A stretch of 41,176 nucleotides of DNA from a virus. Both the position numbers and the translations under genes were made by a program. The stretch covers positions 1 to 41,176 of the IMG/VR virus record IMGVR_UViG_3300032116_000480; one strand, given 5' to 3'. Positions 6,879 through 14,059 of this stretch are shown piece by piece (position 1 is the stretch's first letter; each line of letters opens with the position of its first letter). The notes below the pieces were generated by a model. The model saw only the letters and a program-made list of their open reading frames with translations. It did no database searches and was not told where the DNA came from.

Positions 6879-7570
6879 ACTACTCCGAGCTTGTAGCTGC
6901 GATCCAGTCGTATACGGAGAATCAGTTTCCGGCGACGTTTCTTGCTGATGGTTCGACTGTTTCTTATACGACGCAGCTGAACACAATCATCGAGCAAGCG
7001 GAACAGCGCATCTACAACTCGGTGCAGTTTCCGTCTTTGCGTAAAAACCAAACGGGTACTGTTTCAACCGCTACATCATACTTGTCCGCGCCAAATGACT
7101 TTCTATCGGCGTATTCTTTTGCTGTGATTGACGGTACGGGTAGGTATTATTACCTGCTCAATAAGGATGTGAACTTCATCCGTGAAGCTTACCCAAACCC
7201 CGCATCGTCTGGGCTACCTAAGTATTACGCGCTCTTTGGGCCAACAGTCTCTGGTACTACCATTACCAATGAACTGTCGTTTATTCTTGGTCCTAAACCA
7301 GACGCCGCGTATTCGGTAGAGCTGCACTATTACTACTACCCGGAGTCGATTGTCACGGCTAGCACTACTTGGCTTGGAGACAACTTCGATACTGTGTTGT
7401 TGTATGGGTGTTTGGTCGAGGCGTACACCTTCATGAAGGGTGAAGCTGACTTGATTACTCTGTACGATACTAAGTACAAGGAAGCTCTAGCTCTGGCTAA
7501 ACGTCTTGGTGATGGGCTTGAGCGTCAGGACGCGTATCGTTCTGGTCAATACAGACAACCGGTGGCGTAA
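6875..7570 (+). CDS. Phage tail adaptor protein, SU10-adaptor-like
   Basis: A 231-aa protein opening with MNYSELVAAIQSYTEN and IIEQAEQRIYNSVQFPSLRK, a pattern I recognise from podovirus adaptors that bridge portal and nozzle. The middle is beta-rich (SAYSFAVIDGTGRYYYLLNK) and includes LGPKPDAAYSVELHYYYYPE. The C-terminal helix contains LVEAYTFMKGEADLITLYD and LAKRLGDGLERQDAYRSGQ. Length matches the family. ATGA overlap with the gene before and TAATG overlap with the gene after show tight coupling. Confidence 0.8.
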   Translation: MNYSELVAAIQSYTENQFPATFLADGSTVSYTTQLNTIIEQAEQRIYNSVQFPSLRKNQTGTVSTATSYLSAPNDFLSAYSFAVIDGTGRYYYLLNKDVNFIREAYPNPASSGLPKYYALFGPTVSGTTITNELSFILGPKPDAAYSVELHYYYYPESIVTASTTWLGDNFDTVLLYGCLVEAYTFMKGEADLITLYDTKYKEALALAKRLGDGLERQDAYRSGQYRQPVA

Positions 7571-7992
7571 TGGCATTCACGGGCAACTACACCTGCAACG
7601 TATTCAAGACGGGGTTGCTGAACGGCGGCTTCGACTTTACGTTTGGTACGTTCTACATTGCGCTGTACACCAATGCAGCCACATTGGATGCGAATACTAC
7701 TGCGTACACTTCTGTAGGCGAAGCTTCCGGTGGTAACTACGCGGCTCCCGGTCAGCTTTTAGTCGTTAATCAAACACCAACTACGGGTGGCTCCGGTACG
7801 ACCGCGTATCTTTCTTTTGCCAATGCTGCTTGGACTGGCGCAATCACCGCTCGTGGAGCTTTGATCTACAAGCCCGGAGTCAACGGTGCGATTTGCGTCC
7901 TAGACTTTGGTGCGGACAAAACGTCCACCAACACTTTCACGGTGCAGTTTCCTGTCGCCACCAATACTTCTGCAATCCTTCGTTTGGGATAA
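7570..7992 (+). CDS. Beta-rich virion protein (140 aa)
   Basis: The protein is almost entirely beta-strand and Thr/Ala/Gly-rich, with NVFKTGLLNGGFDFTFGTFY, FYIALYTNAATLDANTTAY, ARGALIYKPGVNGAICVLDF and FTVQFPVATNTSAILRLG. I recall this pattern in a small structural protein of aquatic tailed phages, often next to fibre genes. Decoration or distal tail position is likely, but the exact location is unknown. No catalytic residues. Confidence 0.7.
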   Translation: MAFTGNYTCNVFKTGLLNGGFDFTFGTFYIALYTNAATLDANTTAYTSVGEASGGNYAAPGQLLVVNQTPTTGGSGTTAYLSFANAAWTGAITARGALIYKPGVNGAICVLDFGADKTSTNTFTVQFPVATNTSAILRLG

Positions 7993-7995
7993 ATC

Positions 7996-8577
7996 ATGGG
8001 TATCGAGAAAGCCCGGTCTACGGATGTTGTTAGAGCCTCTATGGTTCGTGGTGCAAAGCCGACTGAGCAGGTTAAGGCCGGTGGCGTTTTTAAGATTCAG
8101 TGTTTCAACAAGGATGGGCTCCTTAAATGGGAGGCTGAATCCAAGAATCTCGTAGTGAACGTCGGTCTGCAGTACATGGCGGGTACGTCTTTGGTTGGTG
8201 TGACACAGATTACTACGTGGTATATAGGTCTGTACGGTGCAGCAGCGTCTAATAACCCCGCAGCGGGGGATACGATGTCTTCGCATATTGGGTGGACAGA
8301 AGACACGACGTACAGTAATGCCAATCGCCCAACGGCTACGTTTGCTGCTGCTACGTTGGCAGACCCTTCCGTTGTCACGAACTCCGCGTCACCTGCGTCT
8401 TTCAGCATCAACGGTACTACGACGATTGGTGGTGCGTTTCTTACGTCGAACAATACCAAAGGCGGTTCCACCGGAACCCTGTTCTCTGCTGCAGACTTCC
8501 AGTCTCCGGGTGATCGAAACGTATCAAACGGCGATACGCTGAATGTTACGTACACATTCTCGCTGGATGCAGCGTAA
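7996..8577 (+). CDS. Beta-rich virion protein (193 aa)
   Basis: Begins with a short charged N-terminus, then GGVFKIQCFNKDGLLKWEAE and LVVNVGLQYMAG. A long beta region includes SSHIGWTEDTTYSNANRP and TTIGGAFLTSNNTKGGSTGT. The pattern matches a structural protein seen widely in phages beside the previous gene. It is probably a tail or head surface protein. It is followed after 12 nt by the fibre gene. No enzyme motif. Confidence 0.7.
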   Translation: MGIEKARSTDVVRASMVRGAKPTEQVKAGGVFKIQCFNKDGLLKWEAESKNLVVNVGLQYMAGTSLVGVTQITTWYIGLYGAAASNNPAAGDTMSSHIGWTEDTTYSNANRPTATFAAATLADPSVVTNSASPASFSINGTTTIGGAFLTSNNTKGGSTGTLFSAADFQSPGDRNVSNGDTLNVTYTFSLDAA

Positions 8578-8589
8578 TAGGATGCCGTC

Positions 8590-10125
8590 ATGGCACTTGT
8601 CCTAAAAGACCGTGTAAAAGAGACCACTACCACCACCAGTACAGGCACATACACGCTTGCTGGTGCTGTTACGGGGTATCAATCGTTTTCCGTTGTTGGC
8701 GACGGAAACACGACCTACTACACGGTCACGGACGGCACGAATTGGGAAATTGGTATCGGGACGTATACGTTGTCTGGTACGACTCTCAGCCGAGATACGA
8801 TTCTAGAGTCCAGCAATGCAGGATCGGCTGTCAGTTGGGGTGCTGGCAGTAAGGATGTGTTCCTGACTTACCCAGCAGAAAAAGCGGTTACTGTTGACGG
8901 TGTGAATCCGTTCACCAGTCCAGTTCTGGTGGATGTAAACAGCGCATCAACTGCTTTTGAAATCAGGCAGATTGGCACAGGCAATGCGTTGCTGGTGGAA
9001 GACTCCGCAAATCCTGATTCTTCACCTTCTGTGATTGATGCGCGAGGAAATTTAATTCTTGGAAAGACTGCCCGTACATCAGTCATTGATAATAAGTTGG
9101 AGGTACATAGCACAGGTTCGGAAACACTTGGACTTGCCCCATCTGCCGGGTTTTACAACTGGAGCGCCACCGCTTCACATTCATCGTATTTGGCGTTTTT
9201 CCATTACCCGTCAGGAGTTGTTGGCACAACAACTACTGCAAATGCTTCCGGCGATGCGCTTGGCAGGATCAGATGGTACACACAGAATGGTGCTGGGAAT
9301 CTTTTTGCAGCAACTATTGCCGGGACAACTGCCAGCGATCTGGTCAGCGTCAACTTAACCTACACGGCAAACTCACATTCGTTTAGTGGGGCAATCACAT
9401 CTGGAACTTGGAACGGTTCAACAATTGGTGTGGCGTATGGCGGCACAGGCCAGACATCCTACGCGGTAGGTGACCTGCTCTACGCTAGTGCAAGCACGAC
9501 TCTGGCAAAGCTAGGGATTGGTGCTCCGGGTCAGGTTTTGCAAGCGGGTGCAACCATTCCAGAATGGGGTGGACTGTCTGGGAACAACACCACGATACAA
9601 CTGGCATTCAGCAGCACTCCCGGATCCGTTCCGTCTGCTGTCAGTCTGTCTGCTGGCGAGCTGGTAGTTAACACCGCTGACGGGAAGCTGTACTTCAAAG
9701 ACAGTGGCGGCACTGTTCAGACGTTAGCGCAGATCAATCAAGCTACAACCAATGGCGCGGAAACCCTTACCAACAAAACGCTGACTGATCCAGCGATCAT
9801 TGGCGCAATTCTTGAAGATGTTTTTACTATTACAGATGGCGCTGCGTTTGAAGTCGATCCCAGTAATGGAAGCATTCAACTGATTACTCTAGGAGCAAGC
9901 CGTACTCCAAAAGCAACGAATTTTGCTGCTGGGGAAAGTTTGCTTTTGATGGTGAATGACGGGACCGCATACACTCTGACATGGACAGACACGACATGGG
10001 GTCCGTCAGGAGTGATCTGGGTTGGAGGATCTGCGCCTGCATTGGCTACAACCGGATACACTGTGATTGAGTTTTGGAAGGTTGGTTCGCAAGTTTATGG
10101 CGCAAGAGTCGGGAGCGTGGCGTAA
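8590..10125 (+). CDS. Tail fibre protein (511 aa)
   Basis: The N-terminal domain (residues 1-105) begins MALVLKDRVKETTTTTSTGT and has alternating beta strands typical of a virion-attachment domain. The shaft contains the fibre signature GTWNGSTIGVAYGGTGQTSY, followed by AVGDLLYASASTTLAKLGIG and LQAGATIPEW. The C-terminal part (about residues 395-511) looks like a globular beta tip. AGGA precedes the ATG. It is probably a receptor-binding or side fibre. The region from here to about 11.1 kb is more AT-rich in places than its neighbours, as expected for an exchangeable host-range cassette. Confidence 0.8.
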   Translation: MALVLKDRVKETTTTTSTGTYTLAGAVTGYQSFSVVGDGNTTYYTVTDGTNWEIGIGTYTLSGTTLSRDTILESSNAGSAVSWGAGSKDVFLTYPAEKAVTVDGVNPFTSPVLVDVNSASTAFEIRQIGTGNALLVEDSANPDSSPSVIDARGNLILGKTARTSVIDNKLEVHSTGSETLGLAPSAGFYNWSATASHSSYLAFFHYPSGVVGTTTTANASGDALGRIRWYTQNGAGNLFAATIAGTTASDLVSVNLTYTANSHSFSGAITSGTWNGSTIGVAYGGTGQTSYAVGDLLYASASTTLAKLGIGAPGQVLQAGATIPEWGGLSGNNTTIQLAFSSTPGSVPSAVSLSAGELVVNTADGKLYFKDSGGTVQTLAQINQATTNGAETLTNKTLTDPAIIGAILEDVFTITDGAAFEVDPSNGSIQLITLGASRTPKATNFAAGESLLLMVNDGTAYTLTWTDTTWGPSGVIWVGGSAPALATTGYTVIEFWKVGSQVYGARVGSVA

Positions 10126-10814
10126 TGTTGCACCATGCTCTTAGAGCTTCTGTGGGAGCGGCTTCAGCAACGACCGCATCAATTGTTCAAGTAACCAATT
10201 CCAGTGTATCGGTTTCATTTAGTTCTGGTGTTGCCACTTTTACATCAGTTGACATTGGGACCGCCGCAACAGGCCGTTTAGTTGTGGTGTATATAGGTGG
10301 TGGCTCAAGCGCCAGCGGAAGTGTTTCTTCTGTAACAATTGCTGGCAATACAGCAACCTTGGCTGTAAAAAGCGCAACCAGCGAAGTTCGGCATAATTCA
10401 ATTTGGTACGCAACTGTTGACTCGGGAACAACTGCCACCATTGTGGTCAATTTTAGTGTAAGCGTTTCTAACCCTGTGTACATCTCTGTAGCTGCTATTT
10501 ATGACGCATCTTCAACCACCCCGGTGACGGCATCGAGCCAAAGCAGTAGCGTAAATGTTTCTCCAAATCAAAGCGTCACTTTGACGCCTCAAACAAACGC
10601 TGTGCTTTACGCTGGATATTCCGCTGGCGCTGTTGCGACCGGCACTACGGCAAGCTGGACAGGGGCGACAATTGCGTTAGAGTACGTTGCTGGTGTAGCG
10701 CTTATTACCGCAGCAACGGATTCGGGTTTATCAAATACAAGCAGGACAGTTTCTGCTACCTTGACTGACAGTGTTGTAAACCGTCCCGGCCTTGTCGTTG
10801 CGACTTGGGCATGA
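10125..10814 (+). CDS. Beta-rich tail-associated protein (229 aa)
   Basis: The ATG at 10125 overlaps the fibre stop (TAATG). Upstream in-frame codons lie inside the fibre gene. The product is a Ser/Thr/Val/Ala-rich all-beta protein with the pattern VTNSSVSVSFSSGVATFTSV and a terminal VNRPGLVVATWA. It looks like an adhesin or immunoglobulin-like fold. Placed between a fibre and a tail assembly chaperone, it is probably part of the fibre or tip (inference). No closer family recognised. Confidence 0.65.
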   Translation: MLHHALRASVGAASATTASIVQVTNSSVSVSFSSGVATFTSVDIGTAATGRLVVVYIGGGSSASGSVSSVTIAGNTATLAVKSATSEVRHNSIWYATVDSGTTATIVVNFSVSVSNPVYISVAAIYDASSTTPVTASSQSSSVNVSPNQSVTLTPQTNAVLYAGYSAGAVATGTTASWTGATIALEYVAGVALITAATDSGLSNTSRTVSATLTDSVVNRPGLVVATWA

Positions 10815-10844
10815 CCATTTACATTAAATCCTTAAGGCAGGGTA

Positions 10845-11315
10845 ATGATGTTAATTAAAGTAGAAGGCTTGCGAACAAAAAATTATTCTGTACAACAGTT
10901 ACTTCAAGACAATCCAAATGTTTCGTTTCCTGTCAATCCATCTTCAGAATTGCTTGCTGAATGGAACGTCTTTGAATTAACAGCTGTGCCTCGACCTACT
11001 GTCGATCACACCAAGACGGTGACAGAAGGTAGTCCGTACCTAGAAAACGACAAATGGACGCAAAGCTGGGTGGTGGTTGATGCGACAGCAGAAGAAATAG
11101 AGTTGCGCCGGACAGACTGTTCCGTATCAGTGCGGGATGAGCGCAATGCTTTGCTTACCGCATGTGATTGGACCCAGCTTCCTGACTCTCCTGTAGACCG
11201 ACAGGCTTGGTCTGTGTACCGTCAGGCACTGCGTGACATCACTAGCCAATCAGGGTTTCCGTTCGCGGTTGTGTGGCCTACTCAGCCTGACATGGCTGGA
11301 TCGCAGGCGGTGTAA
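10845..11315 (+). CDS. Tail (fibre) assembly chaperone-like protein
   Basis: Starts at ATGATG with AAGGCAGGG upstream. The C-terminal half contains SVRDERNALLTACDWTQLPD, SPVDRQAWSVYRQALRDITS and FPFAVVWPTQP, the recognisable signature of phage tail assembly chaperones (Phage_tail_APC type). The N-terminal half is AT-rich and unlike it in base composition (20/60 G+C at 10861-10920), so the gene looks chimeric. Fibre chaperones commonly pair a conserved domain with a client-specific one, and the client here is probably the adjacent fibre. Confidence 0.8.
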   Translation: MMLIKVEGLRTKNYSVQQLLQDNPNVSFPVNPSSELLAEWNVFELTAVPRPTVDHTKTVTEGSPYLENDKWTQSWVVVDATAEEIELRRTDCSVSVRDERNALLTACDWTQLPDSPVDRQAWSVYRQALRDITSQSGFPFAVVWPTQPDMAGSQAV

Positions 11316-11923
11316 TGTTCGGATTCGCATCATTTGCAGACTTACCGTTTTCGGCACTCCCAGCAGGTGTCATTAATGTTGTTGTCTCTGAAAATGCGAC
11401 AGCTTCTGACAGTATTGCTGCAGTAGGTTCCTTTCTATCCGCTGTCTCCGATACAGCTACCGCCAGCGATGCTATTGCCGGGGTGCTCGATCTTAGCGCA
11501 GCGGTCTCTGAAACTTCTACGGGTTCCGACACGGTTAGTGCGTTGATGGTGTTTTCGGTTTTGATCGCTGAGCAGGCGGTTGCGCTGGACGTTATCTCTG
11601 TCGCCCCAAGTATACTTAACGTAACAGTACCGGAAACGGCAACTGCTCAGGACTCTGTATCCGCAAACGGGGTTTTCCCAGTTGCTTTTCTTGACACCGT
11701 CAGTATCCAAGATCTACTATCGGGCACACCGCTGTGGTTGCTCATCCCGACAGACCAGCCAACCAACTGGGCGAACATCACCACCACAGGTGGTACAAGC
11801 TGGACGCCGATTGATACGAGCGCAGGTTCTGGCTGGGCGAACATCACCACCACAGGTGGTACAAGCTGGACGCCGATTGATACGAGCGCAGGTTCTGGCT
11901 GGGTTAACATCGACACGATTTAA
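11315..11923 (+). CDS. Repeat-containing tail/fibre protein (202 aa)
   Basis: TAATG overlap with the chaperone gene. From residue 24 there are five full copies and one partial copy of a 20-residue repeat with consensus V-S-E-T-A-T-A-S-D-S-(I/V)-(A/S)-A, each likely one beta-hairpin. A Trp-rich C-terminus follows, with a 22-residue unit (WANITTTGGTSWTPIDTSAG then SG) present twice plus a start of a third. These features suggest an extended fibrous or stalk protein. No enzymatic function. Confidence 0.75.
   Translation: MFGFASFADLPFSALPAGVINVVVSENATASDSIAAVGSFLSAVSDTATASDAIAGVLDLSAAVSETSTGSDTVSALMVFSVLIAEQAVALDVISVAPSILNVTVPETATAQDSVSANGVFPVAFLDTVSIQDLLSGTPLWLLIPTDQPTNWANITTTGGTSWTPIDTSAGSGWANITTTGGTSWTPIDTSAGSGWVNIDTI
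11767..11903 (+). repeat. 66-bp perfect tandem repeat
   Basis: Two identical 66-bp units (11767-11832 and 11833-11898) followed by the first bases of a third before divergence. The period of 22 codons keeps the frame and encodes the Trp-containing repeat of the fibre-like protein. Confidence 0.97.
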
Positions 11924-11932
11924 GGATTAGGC

Positions 11933-13642
11933 ATGCCAAGCACTCCTTCCCCACTCCTGCGTATTCAGCTGATGGGTACTGGTGACCAAGCCGGTACTTG
12001 GGGTGATACGACAAACACTAATCTTGGTACTCTTCTTGAGGGGTCGATTGCTGGGCTGGCGTCCGTGTCAGTCACTTCGGCGAGCCAAGCCTTGGTGGCT
12101 ACCGACTACGTTGCTGATCAGGCTCGGATGGCGATTCTTAGTCTGTCTACTAGCGGTGCGGTTACTACTGCTTTTAACATCTACGCCCCACCGGTTTCTA
12201 AAACCTACGTCATCCAAAACACTTCGATCTACGACGCCACCATTTACAACGCTACTGTTGCCAATGGCACGACTGCTGCTGGCAGTGGGGTGACGGTCCC
12301 TGCTGGTGGTGTTGCGTATGTGTTTTCAAACGGTACCAACTGTCTTTCTCTGAACGCTCTTTATGGCGGTTCTACTGCATCTTTGCGGGTTGATGGTTCT
12401 GGTAACGTGATTCTGACTGGCAACTTTACTCAAACCGGCAACTTTACGCTGACAGGCGATGTTAATGTCACTGGCGCTGCGGTGTTTAATGAAGCAGGCG
12501 CAGACAAAGACTTTCGTGTTGAGGGTGACACGGACGCCAACTTGCTGTTTGTTGATGCATCAACCGACCGAGTTGGTATTGGGACTTCTACCCCTGCGTA
12601 CACTTTTGATCTAAACAAAGCGTCTGGTAGTTTTAGGGTACGGGACGCCACAGGTGGCAATGATGTTGTAATTCGCTCTATTGCAGGCCCGGTGTCACTT
12701 ATCGGGTCGGTCGCAAACACGCCGATTGGGATTACCACTAACGACACAACTCGAATTTATGTCACCGCCGCTGGTAATGTAGGCATCGGCACTGACACGC
12801 CGCAAAATAAAACGCATATCCAACAAACAAGCGCTACGACTAACGCGGTCACGCAAGTGCTTCGTCTTGACAGTCAGTCATCAGGTACCCCAGCAATTGG
12901 TATTGGCGTCGGTATGGAGTTTGCCGCTGAGACTTCGGCGGGTAATACCGAAGTTGGTGTGATGTTGGAAGCTGTAACAACTGATGTTACCGCCGCGTCA
13001 GAAGATTTTGACTTGGTCTTTAAGACAATGCAAAACGGCACTGCGGCTGCTGAGCGTGTCCGTATCCGAAGTGATGGAAACGTAGGGATTGGCACTAGTA
13101 GCCCCAATACTATTCTTTCGCTTTCCCGGTCTAGCGCTTGCGTAGCCCAATTTGCGAACGGTACAGCTACCGCTCAGGTCGGCGCGTTCGGCACCAACGT
13201 CGCAGCTTTTGGCTCTAGCACCAATCACCCCACACGTTTTTTAATCAACGGAAGCATAGCGGCTGGCATTGAGACCACGGGTGACTTTCAATTTAACAGC
13301 GGGTACGGCTCTTCCGCCACCGCCTATGGTTGCCGTGCGTGGATTAACTTTAACGGCACTGGTACACCGGCAATTAGGGGTAGTGGCAACGTCAGCAGCA
13401 TTACGGACAACGGCACGGGCGACTACACAATTAACTTTACCAACGCAATGCCAGACGCGAATTACTCGGCAATTGTTACGTCGGAATTTGTAAGCAACGG
13501 CACTAACATTTGTTTTCCGTCGCTGTACGCAGCTGGGGCACCTATTGCAACTGGATCTGTCCGCGTGTACCTACAAGCTTCGGGTGCAGGCGGCGGCGTA
13601 CGGGTAGATGCGACCTATTTCTGTGTTGCTATTTTCAGGTGA
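11933..13642 (+). CDS. Tail fibre/receptor-binding protein (569 aa)
   Basis: The N-terminus (PLLRIQLMGTGDQAGTWGDT) is typical of a virion-anchoring domain of large phage fibres. A shaft follows with TGNFTQTGNFTLTGDVNVTG and three GIGT(S/D)(T/S)P repeats, a signature common in phage and bacterial fibre shafts. The C-terminal tip, from about residue 465, reads AWINFNGTGTPAIRGSGNVS, SITDNGTGDYTINFTNAMPD and DATYFCVAIFR, a receptor-binding tip type I recognise in many phages. No intramolecular chaperone peptidase signature is seen. Confidence 0.85.
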   Translation: MPSTPSPLLRIQLMGTGDQAGTWGDTTNTNLGTLLEGSIAGLASVSVTSASQALVATDYVADQARMAILSLSTSGAVTTAFNIYAPPVSKTYVIQNTSIYDATIYNATVANGTTAAGSGVTVPAGGVAYVFSNGTNCLSLNALYGGSTASLRVDGSGNVILTGNFTQTGNFTLTGDVNVTGAAVFNEAGADKDFRVEGDTDANLLFVDASTDRVGIGTSTPAYTFDLNKASGSFRVRDATGGNDVVIRSIAGPVSLIGSVANTPIGITTNDTTRIYVTAAGNVGIGTDTPQNKTHIQQTSATTNAVTQVLRLDSQSSGTPAIGIGVGMEFAAETSAGNTEVGVMLEAVTTDVTAASEDFDLVFKTMQNGTAAAERVRIRSDGNVGIGTSSPNTILSLSRSSACVAQFANGTATAQVGAFGTNVAAFGSSTNHPTRFLINGSIAAGIETTGDFQFNSGYGSSATAYGCRAWINFNGTGTPAIRGSGNVSSITDNGTGDYTINFTNAMPDANYSAIVTSEFVSNGTNICFPSLYAAGAPIATGSVRVYLQASGAGGGVRVDATYFCVAIFR

Positions 13643-13647
13643 TCAAC

Positions 13648-13839
13648 ATGAACCAACGAGTCATTTACCCGACGCCTGATGGTGGCGTGGCGATCTTGAT
13701 GCCGATCCCAGACTGCGGATTGACGCTGGAAGAGATCATTGCCAAAGACGTACCTCCCGGTGTGCCGTATAAGATCATCGACGCGGCTGACATTCCGACT
13801 GACAGGACGTTTAGAAACGCTTGGGAGTACAACGAATGA
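13648..13839 (+). CDS. Small conserved protein after fibre (63 aa)
   Basis: ATG at 13648 with AGGTGA upstream. An alternative in-frame GTG at 13639 overlaps the fibre stop and would add three residues. The sequence RVIYPTPDGGVAILMPIPDC, EIIAKDVPPGVPYKIID and IPTDRTFRNAWE is one I recognise in phages beside fibre and tail genes, sometimes fused to longer tail proteins. Function unknown. An assembly role is suggested by context. Its stop overlaps the next ATG. Confidence 0.75.
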   Translation: MNQRVIYPTPDGGVAILMPIPDCGLTLEEIIAKDVPPGVPYKIIDAADIPTDRTFRNAWEYNE

Positions 13840-14057
13840 TTACGATCAATCTCACCAAAGCTAAAGAGATCACCAAAGCCCGACTACGCGCAGAACGGGA
13901 GCCGTTGTTTACTACTCTTGATGTGCGGTTTCAACGCAATCTTGAGACCGGTGCCGACAACTCAGCAGTGGTTGCAGAGAAGCAACGACTACGTGATCTA
14001 CCAGCTTTGGCTGATGCTTGCACTACTCTCGATGAGCTAAAAGCCTTACGGGCGTAA
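13836..14057 (+). CDS. Small helical protein, tail-assembly-like (73 aa)
   Basis: ATGA overlap with the previous gene. Mostly alpha-helical: LTKAKEITKARLRAEREPLF, then FQRNLETGADNSAVVAEKQR and LRDLPALADACTTLDELKAL. The arrangement (TKA...K.RAER.PL...LD..F.R..E.G) resembles small helical proteins that follow fibre genes in many phages. It could be a fibre assembly partner of the preceding 63-aa protein. No direct evidence of function. Confidence 0.7.
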   Translation: MITINLTKAKEITKARLRAEREPLFTTLDVRFQRNLETGADNSAVVAEKQRLRDLPALADACTTLDELKALRA

Positions 14058-14059
14058 TC

